Assembly (NCBI RefSeq): GCF_025699295.1
Contig: NZ_JAILWB010000012.1
Location: 62,001 to 126,000 of the forward strand
Direction: 5' to 3'
Source of the DNA: Hydrogenophaga sp.
Lineage (GTDB): Bacteria > Pseudomonadota > Gammaproteobacteria > Burkholderiales > Burkholderiaceae_C
DNA: 64,000 nucleotides
Shown here: positions 1 to 8,080 of the stretch, piece by piece
How positions within the stretch are numbered: position 1 is the first letter of the stretch
Layout of the letters: each line of letters begins with the position of its first letter
Notes under the pieces: generated by a model
Seen by the model: the letters and a program-made list of their open reading frames with translations, nothing else
Databases searched by the model: none
What the model was told of the DNA's origin: nothing
Made by a program: the position numbers and the translations under genes

Positions 1-33
1 GGATAACAGACTTCCCGACGTAGGAGTCGAACA

Positions 34-705
34 ATGGTATCAGGCATTAGATTTTTTGCTTGCTCAGGAGCGATGGGCAACACCGTAGCCAGCTTGTATG
101 CGAATACAATGGCCACCATCGGTCTAGAGATTTTCAATTTCGAGATTAGTGCTACGGATAGCCCCAACCGCATGGGCTTCTTTGGTTCCCTAGGGGCTCC
201 AAACAGTGCGGTTATCGTTGGTCAATATCAAGACCGTACCCATGTGACAGACCATGTGGGTACAGACCTTGGTCAAATGATCAATGCAAAATTCACAGGG
301 GCCAGCACGGTCGAGCACTCTGGCGTTCCCTTCACTGGTGGCTTCTCTGAGATTCCCCGTGAGTCTGGTACGCTACTCGCCCGTTTCACCGAAGAGAACA
401 ACACCGCTGTCATCACGCAGTCGGCCACGTTCCGTGCCGTAAACTTTGACGCTGGTTCTGGTGTGCCCGACATCAGTGACCTTGCGACTGGCATTACTGT
501 CCAGGCGGCTCAGCTACAAGATACGTCTGGTAACGCTGCGGACGCCGCGTGGTCGGAGATTTCGAGCGGTGGTGCTGCCTTGGGTCTTGCAGACCAAAGC
601 ATCGAGGCGGCGGTTCACGACTTCCACTTGCTCGTGAGTGGTAACCCATCTGCCGCTGGACGCAAGATCGACTTCGGCTATTTCTTGCAACTAGAATTCC
701 TGTAA
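34..705 (+). CDS. probable virion structural protein (unknown family)
   Basis: A 223-residue protein rich in Gly, Ala, Ser and Thr with few charged clusters and no membrane segment or enzyme motif, as is usual for beta-rich phage structural or decoration proteins. A ribosome site (TAGGAG) lies 9 bases before the ATG. It is the last gene before a strong terminator, and a new promoter and the replication genes follow, so it probably ends a structural operon that lies mostly to the left of the window. I do not recognise a named family. The structural role is inferred from composition and position only. Confidence 0.6.
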   Translation: MVSGIRFFACSGAMGNTVASLYANTMATIGLEIFNFEISATDSPNRMGFFGSLGAPNSAVIVGQYQDRTHVTDHVGTDLGQMINAKFTGASTVEHSGVPFTGGFSEIPRESGTLLARFTEENNTAVITQSATFRAVNFDAGSGVPDISDLATGITVQAAQLQDTSGNAADAAWSEISSGGAALGLADQSIEAAVHDFHLLVSGNPSAAGRKIDFGYFLQLEFL

Positions 706-732
706 GATCTACAGTTTGAACTAAGAGAATCT

Positions 733-763
733 GGCCCGGAAGCACTAACTTCCGGGCCTTTTT
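733..763 (+). terminator. rho-independent terminator after the structural gene
   Basis: A perfect 10-bp stem (733-742 with 749-758) and a 6-base loop are followed directly by TTTTT at 759-763. It lies 28 bases after the stop of the preceding gene and just before a promoter, so it insulates the structural operon from the replication operon. Confidence 0.92.
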
Positions 764-765
764 CG

Positions 766-793
766 TTGACGTTCCGAATCCCCCGCGTATCAT
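766..793 (+). promoter_or_regulatory. sigma70-like promoter of the replication operon
   Basis: TTGACG at 766-771 and TATCAT at 788-793 are separated by 16 bases. The site begins directly after the T-run of the terminator. Predicted transcription starts near 800, giving a leader of about 47 bases before the first gene at 847, which has a GGAAG ribosome site. Confidence 0.65.
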
Positions 794-846
794 GTACGTG
801 CCATCCGGAGTGCTGGACAGTCCACCTCAGGTTTTGGAAGAAACAC

Positions 847-1305
847 ATGACTCTCGCATTTAGCTCAAAGCACCCACACGTCCCGAATCCCAAGACTAAC
901 CCTGGAGCTAGTCGTTGGATCGCATCGCTGTCGGACGGTTCTACCGTTTTTGAAGACGCCACGCCCCACGAAAGATCTGCGTGGCTGCGACTTAGGGACT
1001 ACGTTGAGGTCCACAACCTCAAGATCACAAACCTGAGGCTTGAAGCATACAACAGGAACGTGGTTCTTATCCCGTATCGCGACGACGAAGGGAATGCTCA
1101 GGTCAACGGCTACTGGCACAGCAAACAGCTAAACGCTTTCATGCACTCACACGGCGTTAGCGAAGCGAAGTGTAGCGGGATCGGCGTCCTCAAGAACCAG
1201 GAAGTCTGGATTACGTGGGTTCACGAAGACGGCACGACGCGGCAGGAGATTAGGCCGTACAAGACTGGCGACAAGGCAACCATCGTCAACGATCCCCCGG
1301 CATGA
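847..1305 (+). CDS. hypothetical protein, first gene of replication operon
   Basis: 152 residues, not recognised. The start at 847 is chosen because GGAAG lies 6 bases upstream and because the upstream in-frame extension would run through the promoter at 766-793. The protein is soluble and mixed alpha/beta in appearance with several Trp and His residues and no Cys motif. It overlaps the next gene by 4 bases (ATGA), so the two are translationally coupled. Position as the first gene before recA suggests an early or replication-linked role, which is inference only. Confidence 0.6.
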   Translation: MTLAFSSKHPHVPNPKTNPGASRWIASLSDGSTVFEDATPHERSAWLRLRDYVEVHNLKITNLRLEAYNRNVVLIPYRDDEGNAQVNGYWHSKQLNAFMHSHGVSEAKCSGIGVLKNQEVWITWVHEDGTTRQEIRPYKTGDKATIVNDPPA

Positions 1306-1733
1306 AGTATCCGTCGCTCACAACCCCCGACATCGAGCACGATGCCGCCAACCTGCTGGCCGAGTTCATTTGGCTGAATCAGGATATTCGTGCTGACACT
1401 TACCCGTGGCGAGGTAATAATGGGAAGGCGTGGGGCAAGCTGGTGGCAGCACTCAAGAAGCTCATGCGTGAACCGTACGGTCTATCGGCGGGGCAGCTTG
1501 CATTCTACATCTGGAAGTGCAAGCCGCGTCGTATTGATCCGGCACAGTTCGCCAAGATGGCGGTGGTCGCCCGCCGCCTCTTTGAGAATTACGACCTAGA
1601 ACAAGTGTCCCGCTTCTATACGGATTGGCAGAAAGAACTGGCATCCTCGGGACTCGAAAAAGTGAAGTACAAAGAGAAGCAACCCAAGACGTTACTGTCT
1701 TTCCTAAGGGAGTTAGAGCGTGGCCAAGCGTAA
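1302..1733 (+). CDS. hypothetical protein upstream of recA
   Basis: 143 residues, mostly helical in appearance and basic, with no recognised motif. It starts at an ATGA overlap with the preceding gene and its end overlaps the GTG start of the recombinase by 14 bases. This tight coupling places it in the replication/recombination operon. A DNA-binding or recombination-accessory role is possible from charge and context but nothing in the sequence shows it. Confidence 0.6.
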   Translation: MKYPSLTTPDIEHDAANLLAEFIWLNQDIRADTYPWRGNNGKAWGKLVAALKKLMREPYGLSAGQLAFYIWKCKPRRIDPAQFAKMAVVARRLFENYDLEQVSRFYTDWQKELASSGLEKVKYKEKQPKTLLSFLRELERGQA

Positions 1734-2889
1734 ACAGCAAGTAGTAGAAGACGAATCGCCGGTAGTCCCGACCTTTGGTTTTTTCAAGAAGGAAGTGGAG
1801 CGGGAAGGCGTGCGTGCCATGTCCGCAGAGGAGATCGGTGACCCCGATCCGAACCGTAGTGGGTCATACAACCTAGACTACGATTTGTTTGTGCCGTTCC
1901 CAGAGGGGAGGATCACCGAAGTATTCGGTGAAGAGGGAACCTGCAAGACTACGCTTGTTCTTGAGGTAGCTGGACGTGCTATCCAGGCAGGCAAGATTGT
2001 GCTTTACGTCAACATGGAGAAGAACCTGAACCTGTCGCTCATGCGAACGGTTCGAACGCTTCGTCCCTACATCGACGCAGCTATCGCCAACATGGAGTCT
2101 GGCAAGAAGGACGCCGACTGTCCCCTATGGATTGTCAACGCATCAAACGGCGAGCAGGCTTTCGAGGCCATGAGGAAGTTCGCTGCTATGGTGCCGAAGG
2201 GCGTGGCTATCCTAGACTCTATCGATGCTGCCCAACCGGAAGCTGTCATGGCTGGTGAGATCGGAGACTCCACCGTAGGCAAACTTGCGAAGCTGATGTC
2301 TGACGCCATGCGTAAGCTGATCGGCGTCTCTGAACAGAACCAAGTAGCCCTCGTGTTTGTCAATCAGATTCGCGACAAGATCACGATGTACGGAGACCCA
2401 ACTGATACTCCCGGCGGCTATGCCCTCAAGTTCTATGCCTCCCAACGCATTCGACTTTTCAAGCCCCGCAAGGTAGACTGGATCTTGGACGCCGACAAAG
2501 AGCGTATCGGTAGCGTTGTCCGTTACAAGGTGATCAAGAATAAGGTTGCTCCCGATGGCAACGAAGGGGCGTTCCCCATTCTCTTCCGTAATGGTATCTT
2601 CCGCGAACAGGAACTTGTGACGCAGGCTGCTAACTTTGGTATCCTCCGCATGGGGGGCAAGGGAGGCAAGCAGATCTTCCTACCGAAGATTGATCGGGAG
2701 ACGGGCGAATACGTGATGGATGGAGACGAAGTGGCTGCTACCTGTATGAGTCAGTTCAATGCAGCCCGCCGCCTACTGATGGATAGTGCTCTTGTGGATA
2801 AGCTTGATGCACAAATCCAAGAACTGTTTGAGCCTGGGGGACATGATCCTCTTGATGATCTAGTGGATGAAGTTCAAGACACTGAGTAA
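1720..2889 (+). CDS. recA: RecA-like recombinase (UvsX/RecA family)
   Basis: 389 residues. It should form ATP-dependent filaments on single-stranded DNA and catalyse strand exchange in repair and recombination-dependent replication. Diagnostic features are the VFVNQIRDK segment followed by TDTPGGYALKFYAS, which match the RecA L2 loop region (NQIR ... GGNALKFYAS), and a Walker B-like VAILDS. The Walker A is unusual: residues 70-78 read GEEGTCKTT, so the glycine that normally precedes the catalytic lysine is cysteine. The start is GTG at 1720; the AAGCG codons after it match an Ala-Lys-rich N-terminus. It is preceded by a 14-base overlap and overlaps the nuclease gene that follows by 23 bases. 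The family call is firm; whether ATP hydrolysis is normal is open. Confidence 0.93.
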   Translation: MAKRKQQVVEDESPVVPTFGFFKKEVEREGVRAMSAEEIGDPDPNRSGSYNLDYDLFVPFPEGRITEVFGEEGTCKTTLVLEVAGRAIQAGKIVLYVNMEKNLNLSLMRTVRTLRPYIDAAIANMESGKKDADCPLWIVNASNGEQAFEAMRKFAAMVPKGVAILDSIDAAQPEAVMAGEIGDSTVGKLAKLMSDAMRKLIGVSEQNQVALVFVNQIRDKITMYGDPTDTPGGYALKFYASQRIRLFKPRKVDWILDADKERIGSVVRYKVIKNKVAPDGNEGAFPILFRNGIFREQELVTQAANFGILRMGGKGGKQIFLPKIDRETGEYVMDGDEVAATCMSQFNAARRLLMDSALVDKLDAQIQELFEPGGHDPLDDLVDEVQDTE

Positions 2890-3283
2890 CCGCGAAGTGC
2901 GTGTGGAGATTTTGCCAGAGCGATATCCTATGCGAACACGAGAGCAATGCAAGTCGGCTGGTCAGTATATGCTTGGCCGCCTCTTGCGTCGTATCTACGG
3001 TTTCAACTCATTGATCCTTGAAGAGTTCCCCCTGCCTGACGAGAGACTATGGCTTGACTTCTACATGCCGCATCACAGGTTGGGTTTTGAATACCAGGGT
3101 AAGCAACACGACGAATTCGTAAAGCTCTTTCATGGCGACAAGAAGGGCTTTGAAAAATCAAAAGCACGGGATGTACGCAAGAGACAATGGTGCGACATCA
3201 ACGAGATCGATCTCATCGAGGTACGCGGCAACGCAACCGTCGAAGACCTACAACAACTAATCGAAGAAGCACGTAATGGCTAA
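2867..3283 (+). CDS. PD-(D/E)XK nuclease (Vsr/DUF559-like)
   Basis: 138 residues. Residues 62-79 give WLDFYMPHHRLGFEYQGK, a D64 ... E75-x-Q-x-K pattern on two predicted strands, typical of the PD-(D/E)XK fold as in Vsr and DUF559-type nucleases. It is followed by H81 and by R101/D102 and KRQWC, which resembles the D-x2-R/K-x3-L helix of that group, and by a final strand IDLIEVR. The location between recA and the replicative helicase suggests DNA branch or end processing, for example as a Holliday junction or flap nuclease. The exact substrate is unknown. Confidence 0.75.
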   Translation: MKFKTLSNREVRVEILPERYPMRTREQCKSAGQYMLGRLLRRIYGFNSLILEEFPLPDERLWLDFYMPHHRLGFEYQGKQHDEFVKLFHGDKKGFEKSKARDVRKRQWCDINEIDLIEVRGNATVEDLQQLIEEARNG

Positions 3284-4724
3284 CGTTGCCGCAGAAAAAG
3301 TATTCCTAGCTGGAGTCGCTCGACACCCACAGCGGTTGTTCGAGTTCGTGGAGTATTTGGACGAAGGGGATTTCAAGCACTCGGTCACGTCCATGACCTT
3401 TGAAGCTATGCGATCTCTCGTCATCGAGAAAGAAGCAGAGAAGCTCACGAAAGCAAAGCTGGTTGCTGAGGCCAAGGCCCTCGGACACCACAACTATCTG
3501 TCTGCCACCAAGAATGGTGAGTGGCTGGATGAGCTTTTTGCTGAGGAGGTAGGTGAGCACGAAGTAGACTCTCACTTCATGGAGGTCAAGCGTCAGTCGC
3601 TCAAGGATCAGTACACCGAAAGCTTTGTGGAGCTTCGAGACTACCTTGCGTCTACGGACGATCCCCTGTCCATCATGATCGGCAAGGTCGAGAATACTGT
3701 CGTTAGCAAGGTCAACATTCTCGACAAGGGCGAGCACGCAATCGAAGACCTACGCGAAGGCTTCGAAGAATTCATCAACAGTATTGCTGATGACCCGGGA
3801 CACATGGGGCTAGACTTGGGCTACCCTCTTTGGCAGGAGCGAATCGGACAGATTCGTAACGGAGCCATTACCTTCATGGTCGGCACCACTGGCTCGGGTA
3901 AGTCGCAATTCGGCATGAAGGCTGCGGTCATTGCTGCCCGCAAAGGTCTCCCCGTGCTCTACCTGGACAGTGAGCTAAACAAGCAAGACCAGTGGATCCG
4001 CATTGCCGCGATGATTGCGAAGGTGCCCTCTGAGTATATCGAGACTGGCTTCTGGCGAATGACCGACAAGGAACTACAGGAGAACGGTGTCGAAGACCCG
4101 CATGTTCGGGACTCGATCTTGGCTCACGGTCGCAAGCTACGCGAACCACGGCTTTGGGAAGCCGTGAAGCAAATGCCGATCTTCTATCAGTCCATCAGTG
4201 GCCTCAGCGTGCCCGACGTGCTGCCGCACGTTCGCAGATGGTTGCTCACGCACGTCAAGCCCGACCGGGAGACGCGAGTGCCTCAGTGCCTAGTCGTCTA
4301 TGACTACATCAAGCTGTCGATGACCAATGAGATTAGCCGTGGCGTGCTACAAGAATGGCAGCAGCACGGTCTCCACATTGCTCAGCTACACGACTTTGCC
4401 AACAAGTACAACATCCCTCTCATCGGATTCGGGCAGACCAACAACGAGCTAGACGAGGGTATTCGATGCGTGGCCGGTGGCAAGCGAATCAGCGAGAACG
4501 TAGACTCCGTGAGTTACTTCAAGCGGAAGTCAGATCAAGAGCGTGCGAACGATGGAAGCGGCACGCACCTAATGAAAGTGTTTAAGGCACGTTACGGAAA
4601 AGGTCTGTGGAATAGCTGGGTCAACTACGGTGCCGATCTAAGCTGTGGTGATTTCCAGGAACTAGATATCGGTAGCGTAGCCCCGCCGCAACAGGATGAC
4701 GACGACGATGACAATGACGAGTAG
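3276..4724 (+). CDS. dnaB: replicative DNA helicase, DnaB/RecA-fold family
   Basis: 482 residues. An N-terminal helical domain of roughly 170 residues is followed by a RecA-fold motor with Walker A GTTGSGKS at about residues 203-210, a conserved LYLDSEL strand (H1a-type, E/D-containing) and Walker B LVVYDYIK. This is the DnaB layout, and the length fits. The C-terminus is an acidic tail of mostly Asp residues, which is often a docking tail for an SSB-like or primase contact in phages (inference). The next gene, a primase, starts inside the coding of this tail. Helicase and primase overlap by about 29 bases, so they are likely co-translated and partners at the fork. Confidence 0.9.
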   Translation: MANVAAEKVFLAGVARHPQRLFEFVEYLDEGDFKHSVTSMTFEAMRSLVIEKEAEKLTKAKLVAEAKALGHHNYLSATKNGEWLDELFAEEVGEHEVDSHFMEVKRQSLKDQYTESFVELRDYLASTDDPLSIMIGKVENTVVSKVNILDKGEHAIEDLREGFEEFINSIADDPGHMGLDLGYPLWQERIGQIRNGAITFMVGTTGSGKSQFGMKAAVIAARKGLPVLYLDSELNKQDQWIRIAAMIAKVPSEYIETGFWRMTDKELQENGVEDPHVRDSILAHGRKLREPRLWEAVKQMPIFYQSISGLSVPDVLPHVRRWLLTHVKPDRETRVPQCLVVYDYIKLSMTNEISRGVLQEWQQHGLHIAQLHDFANKYNIPLIGFGQTNNELDEGIRCVAGGKRISENVDSVSYFKRKSDQERANDGSGTHLMKVFKARYGKGLWNSWVNYGADLSCGDFQELDIGSVAPPQQDDDDDDNDE

Positions 4725-5793
4725 ACTAGACAACGACAAGAAACGTATGATCCGCAATCATGCGAACCGCAACATTGCCTATCTGCTCGACAGGCTGGAG
4801 GTCGAGTTCGATGATCGTGGGGATGGTCTCATCCAATCCACCTGTCACTGTTTGCAGCATAGTGGCGACGGCAACAACCGCACCGCCTGGAGTTGGCGTA
4901 TCGATCTAGGCAAGTGGGTCTGCTGGACTCATCATTGCGAAGAATCACGAGGCAACGACATCTTCGGTCTAGTCTCTAGTATCAAGGGCACGAACTTTGT
5001 CGAGACTGTCAAGTGGATCACGTCTACGCTAGAGGCCAAAGACGTAGACCTCGATGAAGAGGTTGGCGACCCCGAGAACCTACATCGTGGCAACAAACTG
5101 CACGTCCATGAACCTCTTGCTGAGGACAACCTTCAATTCCTAAACCCTGATCCTCAGTATCTCCTCAACCGCGAGTTTGATCTCGAAGTGCTCAGGAGTT
5201 ACGAGGTAGGCATGTGGAGTCGGATTGGCACGTACATGCATGATCGTGTCGTGTTCCCTGTGCGGGACCACGATGGTCACCTTGTTGGTTACACTGGCCG
5301 CACGGTCCACCCCGAAAAGCACTTCGAAGATCGAGGCTTGAAATACATGAAGTGGGTACACGGACGCCACTACAACCGCTGGCCGCAGCGGGGCGACCTA
5401 TTCACTAGCTCGATCCTATACAACCTCCATCGTGCGAAGCGGTATCTCCCCCTGAGCAAAAAGCTCATCTTGGTTGAGGGGCCGCTGGACGGCATGAAGC
5501 TCGAAGAGGCTGGCATCCACAATTGGGTAGCCACTCTCGGCACTAGCTTCTGCCACGCACACAGAACACTACTGGTCAAGTATGGTGTCACCGATCTGTA
5601 CGTTGCTTACGACAACGACGATCCCGACAAGTACAAAGACGGCCAGAGCCCCGGCGAAAAGGGATGGCTCCGCATGAGCCGTATCGTAGGCGACCTTTTC
5701 AACCTGCACCGAGTAGATCTTCCGGCAGGACAAGACTGTGGCGACCTGAGAACAGAACAACTACTAGAAATCTTTGAAGGTATCTCATGCTAA
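4696..5793 (+). CDS. DNA primase with zinc-finger and Toprim domains
   Basis: Up to 365 residues. Counting from 4696, C50, H51, C52, H55 and C76, H79, H80, C81 form a CHC2-like zinc-binding module. A Toprim domain follows, with an ILVEGPLDG strand carrying the catalytic Glu, and YVAYDNDDPD carrying the acidic metal site. This is a compact DnaG-type primase without the DnaB-binding C-terminal domain. The start is uncertain: ATG occurs at 4696, 4708, 4714 and 4747 because the Asp-rich tail of the helicase reads as Met-Thr repeats in this frame. The zinc module begins near residue 50, so any of these is possible. Confidence 0.88.
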   Translation: MTTTMTMTSRLDNDKKRMIRNHANRNIAYLLDRLEVEFDDRGDGLIQSTCHCLQHSGDGNNRTAWSWRIDLGKWVCWTHHCEESRGNDIFGLVSSIKGTNFVETVKWITSTLEAKDVDLDEEVGDPENLHRGNKLHVHEPLAEDNLQFLNPDPQYLLNREFDLEVLRSYEVGMWSRIGTYMHDRVVFPVRDHDGHLVGYTGRTVHPEKHFEDRGLKYMKWVHGRHYNRWPQRGDLFTSSILYNLHRAKRYLPLSKKLILVEGPLDGMKLEEAGIHNWVATLGTSFCHAHRTLLVKYGVTDLYVAYDNDDPDKYKDGQSPGEKGWLRMSRIVGDLFNLHRVDLPAGQDCGDLRTEQLLEIFEGISC

Positions 5794-6776
5794 AACTGAA
5801 ATCGGTCTCGCCTAGCCGGATCAAGACATATGATATGTGTAAGTTCAAGTATTGGCTTACATACAACTGTCCTGACATCACGCTCAAGTCTAATTGGGGT
5901 GCCGTACACGGAACCCTGGTTCATGACGTTCTAGAACAATACTCCAACGGCTCCGACATGGATCCGATTGGTAGACTCTACCGTGGCTATGGTGGCACAC
6001 TGGAAACGCTCGACCGTTACCAGCAGCCAGAAGTCATGGAGACTCCGTTGGTCTGGGCTAAGCCCAAAGACTACGCGGACAAGAAGCCGTACTGTGACAC
6101 ATGCCCTTACGTCAAAGAGGACGAAGGCATCTGTGGTATTTCACGCGAACCCCTTGACAATCTCCCGGGATGTCCTCGTGATTTGTTTGACGGCTCTATC
6201 TCGATGGTGGAACGTACCATCGCTCGTTATGAGGATATCTGGCCGAAGCTACTACGCGACGACAAAGGTGCCCCCATTGGTTGTGAGTATGGTTTCAAGG
6301 TTCCCATTCCGGGTGCTGACGTTCCCATGATCGGTTACATGGATTTGGTGGTCGAAGAGGACGAAGACACCATTCACGTAATCGACTACAAGACGGGTGT
6401 CCACACGCAGAACTACGAAGAGTGCTGCAAGGACATTCAGGTCAAGATGTATTCGCTGGCCAGTAGGCGAGTGTTCATTGATGACTGCGAAGGACGTGGT
6501 TTCAAGTACAAGAACGTTATCCTGACGTTCGACTACTTTACCAAGAGTCCTATCACGGTTGGCTTCTCTGAGGAAGAGGATCTTGAGACGGAAGCATACG
6601 TCCGCGATAAGATCCATGAGATCCAGTCAACCGAGTGGATTGATCGCGTTGTTCGCGATGACTATGAGTTGGACACCAAGACCCGCTACGGTCAGGTGGC
6701 GTTTGGCTGCAAGTACCTCTGTGACAGCCCCGTATGCAAGCGTGAATGGAAAGGGAGATTCAAAACAGATGAGTAA
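5787..6776 (+). CDS. Cas4/RecB-like PD-(D/E)XK exonuclease with Fe-S cysteines
   Basis: 329 residues. The N-terminal SRIKTYDMCKFKYWL segment with C18 is the usual Cas4/AddB opening. H46 in GTLVHDVLE is the RecB-family His. D186 (GYMDLV), D200-Y-K202 (VIDYKTG) and Q218-x3-Y222 are the nuclease motifs. The C-terminus holds CKYLCDSPVC, so C18 plus three C-terminal Cys can form the 4Fe-4S staple of Cas4, AddB and Dna2 proteins. There is an additional Cys set at C103, C106, C116 and C129, a possible extra metal site. No cas1 or cas2 lies nearby, so a replication or recombination role (end resection) is more likely than spacer acquisition. Confidence 0.88.
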   Translation: MLKLKSVSPSRIKTYDMCKFKYWLTYNCPDITLKSNWGAVHGTLVHDVLEQYSNGSDMDPIGRLYRGYGGTLETLDRYQQPEVMETPLVWAKPKDYADKKPYCDTCPYVKEDEGICGISREPLDNLPGCPRDLFDGSISMVERTIARYEDIWPKLLRDDKGAPIGCEYGFKVPIPGADVPMIGYMDLVVEEDEDTIHVIDYKTGVHTQNYEECCKDIQVKMYSLASRRVFIDDCEGRGFKYKNVILTFDYFTKSPITVGFSEEEDLETEAYVRDKIHEIQSTEWIDRVVRDDYELDTKTRYGQVAFGCKYLCDSPVCKREWKGRFKTDE

Positions 6777-7377
6777 AATCACGAAAGACTGGGTAGAGGC
6801 GTATTTTTCATACGGCGTTGATATTGTCAATCGCAAAGTCTTCTTGTTCGATGGCGTTGACGAAGACAGTATTGGCTACGTGATCAAAGGTCTCTATCTC
6901 ATGGAAGCAGATCACACGAAGGTACAAATGGAGAAGGGCGAGTACAAGCCCATCGAACTCTTCATTGGATCCTTCGGTGGTAGCGAATACGAAATGTGGG
7001 CTCTCTACGACGTGATTGGTACGCTCAATAGCCCCATCCACACTACCGCCATTGGCAAGTGCATGAGTGCTGCTCCCCTATTGGTGTGTCGTGGCGAACC
7101 CGGTCATCGGTATGCTACACCGAATACGTGGTTCATGGTTCACCAATCCTGGGAAGATTGGGGCGAGCGACGTACCGACGAGATCAAGAAAGAGCTAAAG
7201 CATTACGATGCGATGGCTAAGCGTTGGTATGATTTGATGGCCGAACACAGCGGTCAGACCGCAGCATTTTGGAAGAAGCACTGTGAGTGTGTGGGCGACA
7301 AATACTTTTCAGCCTATCAGGCTCAAGAGTGGGGTCTGATCGACCACGTTTGGGACGAAAAAGACGGCGAGGCGTAA
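6769..7377 (+). CDS. clpP: ClpP-like serine protease
   Basis: 202 residues from ATG 6769, which overlaps the preceding stop (ATGAGTAA). A Clp-type crotonase fold is shown by ELFIGSFGG (substrate-groove strand), S100 in GKCMSAAPL, H125 in FMVHQSWE and D177 in GDKYFSA, which together form the Ser-His-Asp triad in the ClpP order, and by the closing EWGLIDHV. Length matches ClpP. In many phages a ClpP-like enzyme is the prohead protease, but here it sits between a nuclease gene and the polymerase gene, far from any capsid gene. A role in turning over or maturing replication proteins, or cooperation with host Clp ATPase, is therefore possible. Confidence 0.88.
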   Translation: MSKITKDWVEAYFSYGVDIVNRKVFLFDGVDEDSIGYVIKGLYLMEADHTKVQMEKGEYKPIELFIGSFGGSEYEMWALYDVIGTLNSPIHTTAIGKCMSAAPLLVCRGEPGHRYATPNTWFMVHQSWEDWGERRTDEIKKELKHYDAMAKRWYDLMAEHSGQTAAFWKKHCECVGDKYFSAYQAQEWGLIDHVWDEKDGEA

Positions 7378-7378
7378 G

Positions 7379-8080
7379 ATGGCACAGCATAGAGTAGTAG
7401 TTTGCTGCTGGGATCATGCACACGAGACAGAACTCGGCATGACCAAGAGGCAAGAGGAGAAGTTGGTCAAGCAGATTCCGACACTCAAGGCCGTATGTCC
7501 TACGTGTCGCGAGGAGGGCAATGGCAATCGTCATGTCTTCATCAAGGAGGGCGAAACTCTATTCGGAGACTTCAAGGTGTTCAAGTGTCGTCACGGTCAC
7601 GTCACGACAGTTAGTGCGTTTGCCAATGGTATGCTACACACTAAGTTCGGCCCCGACGACGAGAACTTCGTCAACATTGAGGGACGCATCGAAGAACTGG
7701 AAGAACTGATTGACAAAAAGGAGATTTCCTGTCATCATGTAAGGGACAACGGTCGTCCTTGCGACTGCAAACTCAAAGCCGTGGACTCTGCAACTATCTC
7801 CTATCCTAGTGCCGCCGGTATCAAGACCAAAACGAGACTTGGTGACCTGTGGGACAAGGCTGGAGCCGAGCCGGTTCGCAGCGGCACCTACGACGGCAAA
7901 GGCAACTACAGCGAAAGCCGTTCGCAGCGAGCTAACAACGAGCGTTTGAAGCGTATGCGTGAACGCAACCTCCCCGAAGAAAGACATCCCGGCAAGCGGA
8001 TCGACAAGGCTACGAAGAAAGACTATGGCCGACGCTCTAAGAGCGAGGTCAACCCCGAACGACTCAACGGACCCAAATGA
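7379..8080 (+). CDS. hypothetical protein with zinc-ribbon-like cysteines
   Basis: 233 residues. Two Cys/His sets are visible: C30-area CPTCRE followed by FKCRHGH, and CHHVRDNGRPCDC near the middle, both plausible zinc sites. The C-terminal third is very basic and rich in Arg, Lys and Ser (RSQRANNERLKRMRERN), likely disordered and nucleic-acid-binding. It ends in an ATGA overlap with dnaE. Family unknown; a DNA- or RNA-binding accessory of the replisome is an inference from charge and position. Confidence 0.6.
   Translation: MAQHRVVVCCWDHAHETELGMTKRQEEKLVKQIPTLKAVCPTCREEGNGNRHVFIKEGETLFGDFKVFKCRHGHVTTVSAFANGMLHTKFGPDDENFVNIEGRIEELEELIDKKEISCHHVRDNGRPCDCKLKAVDSATISYPSAAGIKTKTRLGDLWDKAGAEPVRSGTYDGKGNYSESRSQRANNERLKRMRERNLPEERHPGKRIDKATKKDYGRRSKSEVNPERLNGPK

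Noticed and set aside
766..846. Extended N-terminus of the 847 gene beginning upstream at about 766
   Set aside because: The extension would run through the promoter at 766-793, is Cys/Trp-rich with poor coding character, and lacks a ribosome site; ATG 847 has GGAAG.
5787..6776. CRISPR-associated Cas4 as part of a CRISPR system
   Set aside because: No cas1/cas2 or repeat array in the window; the gene is in a replication operon.
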